The translations under genes were made by a program, and so were the position numbers. Source: Microvirga terrae (GTDB lineage: Bacteria > Pseudomonadota > Alphaproteobacteria > Rhizobiales > Beijerinckiaceae). From it: a stretch of DNA of 64,000 nucleotides. Positions 62,286 to 64,000 of the stretch are shown here, piece by piece. The notes under the pieces were generated by a model. It ran no database searches. It was given only the letters and a program-made list of their open reading frames with translations, and was not told the DNA's origin. Location: positions 5,132,001-5,196,000 of the forward strand of contig NZ_CP102845.1 of NCBI RefSeq assembly GCF_013307435.2, read 5' to 3'. Position 1 is the stretch's first letter. Every line of letters starts with the position of its first letter.

Positions 62286-62400
62286 GAATCTCTCTCAATC
62301 TGCCTTGGTTTTCTCCCCTCCCCGATGCGGGGAGGAAGTATGGGTTGGGTCACAAAGCCGGCGCGCTACGCTTGCTCGAAATCGACACGTTCTTCCTACC

Positions 62401-62492
62401 ACGTCATCGCCGGTCTTGTACCGGTGATCTCGATTGAGTGAGGCGCTGCGCTTTTCATCATCGGGATGGCCGGTACAAGCCCGGCCATGACG
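62401..62492. repeat. Two-hairpin intergenic repeat, copy F
   Basis: Forward copy with GCCGGTCTTGTACCGGTGAT and GGCCGGTACAAGCCCGGCC hairpins. It lies between the xylB-like gene and the ABC ATPase gene. Confidence 0.8.
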
Positions 62493-62551
62493 GGACGGTG
62501 CTCTCCAATCGAACGATCTCGCACCGCAGCGGGAAGAGGTCGTGCGCCCGG

Positions 62552-63331
62552 TCAGCTCGCGCCCGGCCCCGGCGTCGCGCCGGGCGGACACTTGCCGAGG
62601 ATGATCATGCCGAGCACCTCGTCCTGGGTGACGTCCTGCACGTTCGCCGAGCCCACGAGCTTGCCGTTCTTCATCACGCTGACCCGGTCGGCGAGGCCGA
62701 ACACGTCGTGGATGTCGTGGCTGATGAGGAAGATGCCGATGCCCTCCTTCTTCAGCTGCAGCACGAGGTCGGCGACCTGCTGGGTCTCGGCCGGGCCGAG
62801 CGCCGCCGTCGGCTCGTCCATGATGAGCACGCGCGCGTTGAAATAGATCGCCCGGGCGATCGCCACCGATTGCCGCTGGCCGCCGGAGAGCGCCTTCACG
62901 GGCTCCTTGAAGCGGCGGAAATGCGGGTTGAGGCGCGCCATGACCTTGCGGGTCTCGGCCTCCATCGTGGCGTCGTCCAGGGTCCCGTAGGGCGTGAGAA
63001 CCTCGCGCCCGAGGAAGATGTTGCCGGCGGCGTCGATGTTGTCGGCGAGCGCCAGCGTCTGATAGATCGTCTCGATGCCGTAGCGCTTCGCGTCGCGGGG
63101 CGTCGCGATGTCCGCATGCTCGCCGTTGACGTAGATCTCGCCCGCATCCGGCCTGTAGGCGCCGGACAGGATCTTGATCAGGGTCGACTTTCCGGCGCCG
63201 TTATGGCCGAGCAGGCCCACCACCTCGCCGGGACGAAGATCGACCGAGACGCCGTCCACGGCCTTGATGCCGCCGAACGCGATGGAGATGTTGCGCATCT
63301 CGACGAGAGGCGTCGTTCCATTCGTGTGCAT
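62552..63331 (-). CDS. xylG: Sugar ABC transporter ATP-binding protein, XylG-like
   Basis: A 259-residue single-domain sugar ABC ATPase. It has Walker [10 protein letters not shown], signature LSGGQRQ, Walker [13 protein letters not shown] and the switch His in SHDIHD. It resembles the inositol ATPase at 7396. Its place between a XylH-like permease and the xylB-like gene suggests pentose import. The C-terminus is Pro/Gly-rich. Confidence 0.85.
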   Translation of the reverse strand: MHTNGTTPLVEMRNISIAFGGIKAVDGVSVDLRPGEVVGLLGHNGAGKSTLIKILSGAYRPDAGEIYVNGEHADIATPRDAKRYGIETIYQTLALADNIDAAGNIFLGREVLTPYGTLDDATMEAETRKVMARLNPHFRRFKEPVKALSGGQRQSVAIARAIYFNARVLIMDEPTAALGPAETQQVADLVLQLKKEGIGIFLISHDIHDVFGLADRVSVMKNGKLVGSANVQDVTQDEVLGMIILGKCPPGATPGPGAS

Positions 63332-63343
63332 GATGCGCTTTCC

Positions 63344-64000
63344 TTACTTGAGGCGGCGGCGATAGAGGCTGTCGACCCAGACCGCCAGCACGAGAACCGC
63401 CCCGACCACGATGTTCTGCAGCGGCGTGTCGACGCCCAGCAGCACCATGCCCGATTGCAGCGACTGCATGACGAGGGCACCGAGCATGGCGCCCGCAATG
63501 GTGCCGATGCCGCCGGCGAGCGACGTGCCGCCGATCACCGCGGAGGCGATCACGTAAAGCTCGTCGAGGGTACCGGCCGCATTCGTCGCCGCATTGAGGC
63601 GCGCGGTCGAGATGCAGGCGGAGATGCCGCAGAGCAGGCCCATCAGGCCGAACACTTTCATGAGCGTCCAGCGGGTGTTGATGCCCGAGAGCTCGGCGGC
63701 CTCCGGATTGCCCCCGATGGCGAACACGTAGCGCCCGAATCGCCGGCGCGTGGCGATGAAGGTCATGACGAGCCCCACCACGATGGCGATCAGCACCGGC
63801 AGGGCCACGCCCTGCGAGATGAACAGGCCGCCTTCGGGCCAGGCGATGCCGCGGGCCTCGGCCCAGGTCCGGGCCGATCCCATCGGCATGGGATAGGCGT
63901 TGAAGATCGCGGCGGTCGCCAGAACGACCCCGCAGGCCACGACGGCGATCACCGCGTCGCCCCAGCCGGGGCGCACCGGAAATCCGAAGCGCAGACGACG
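63344..64000 (-). CDS. xylH: Sugar ABC transporter permease, XylH-like (5' end beyond window)
   Basis: The visible part, about 218 residues, contains the C-terminal helices of a BPD_transp_2 sugar permease, including FAIGGNPEAAELSGIN and VIASAVIGGTSLAGGIGTIAGA. The frame stays open to the right edge, so the N-terminus lies outside. It is 12 bp upstream of the ATPase gene in the same operon. Confidence 0.85.
   Translation of the reverse strand, partial: RRLRFGFPVRPGWGDAVIAVVACGVVLATAAIFNAYPMPMGSARTWAEARGIAWPEGGLFISQGVALPVLIAIVVGLVMTFIATRRRFGRYVFAIGGNPEAAELSGINTRWTLMKVFGLMGLLCGISACISTARLNAATNAAGTLDELYVIASAVIGGTSLAGGIGTIAGAMLGALVMQSLQSGMVLLGVDTPLQNIVVGAVLVLAVWVDSLYRRRLK

Overview
The window is about 64 kb of GC-rich chromosome from an alphaproteobacterium. 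The protein families, several Rhizobiales-type intergenic palindromes and the inositol gene set suggest Hyphomicrobiales, perhaps a Methylobacteriaceae or Microvirga-like genus. That placement is inference; no rRNA is present.

Region by region: (1) 1-6 kb holds housekeeping genes: an SLC13-type permease with RCK_C domains, a CAP-domain lipoprotein, an HI0933/TIGR03862-type flavoprotein overlapping recQ, and an SRPBCC protein. (2) 6-18.2 kb is a complete myo-inositol catabolic locus: an ABC importer, an RpiR-type regulator (iolR), iolG, a fused iolC-DUF2090 gene, iolD, iolE and iolB. Both divergent promoter regions carry TGGAAT-N4-ATTCCA palindromes, which fit the GGAA-N6-TTCC site known for rhizobial IolR. 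(3) 18.2-21.6 kb holds two tiny proteins, about 1.1 kb without genes that contains a decayed tRNA-Arg copy, and a PL9-like beta-helix protein with an RTX-like C-terminus.

(4) 21.84-31.05 kb is a low-GC integrated element bounded by a perfect 94-bp direct repeat that contains a whole tRNA-Arg(CCG) gene. It carries a tyrosine integrase, a double-HTH XRE regulator flanked by dyad repeats, a HEPN/AbiU2-like protein, an rnhA frameshifted at its start, a P-loop ATPase gene split by a complete IS5-family element, several small proteins, and a gene-free array of degenerate repeats with a period near 78 bp. The array is the least explained sequence in the window.

(5) 31-50 kb holds a TerC-family protein, a methyltransferase/rsuA pair, a cold-shock gene, transporters, an RlpA-like protein, a degenerate SNase-like protein, minCDE, a TAXI-type binding protein, a coiled-coil secreted protein, and an XRE-cupin/GNAT pair with a promoter that predicts a leaderless mRNA. 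(6) 50-59 kb holds a sulfur group (cysK-like and YeeE/YedE), divergent oxyR and katA, a metallo-beta-lactamase-fold hydrolase, the formaldehyde detoxification pair frmA-fghA, and a NudK-like hydrolase. (7) 59-64 kb holds a stand-alone SIR2-domain protein, an AmpG-like permease, and a pentose module (xylB-like dehydrogenase and an ABC importer) running off the right edge. Six copies of a two-hairpin intergenic repeat are spread over the chromosomal parts and are absent from the island.
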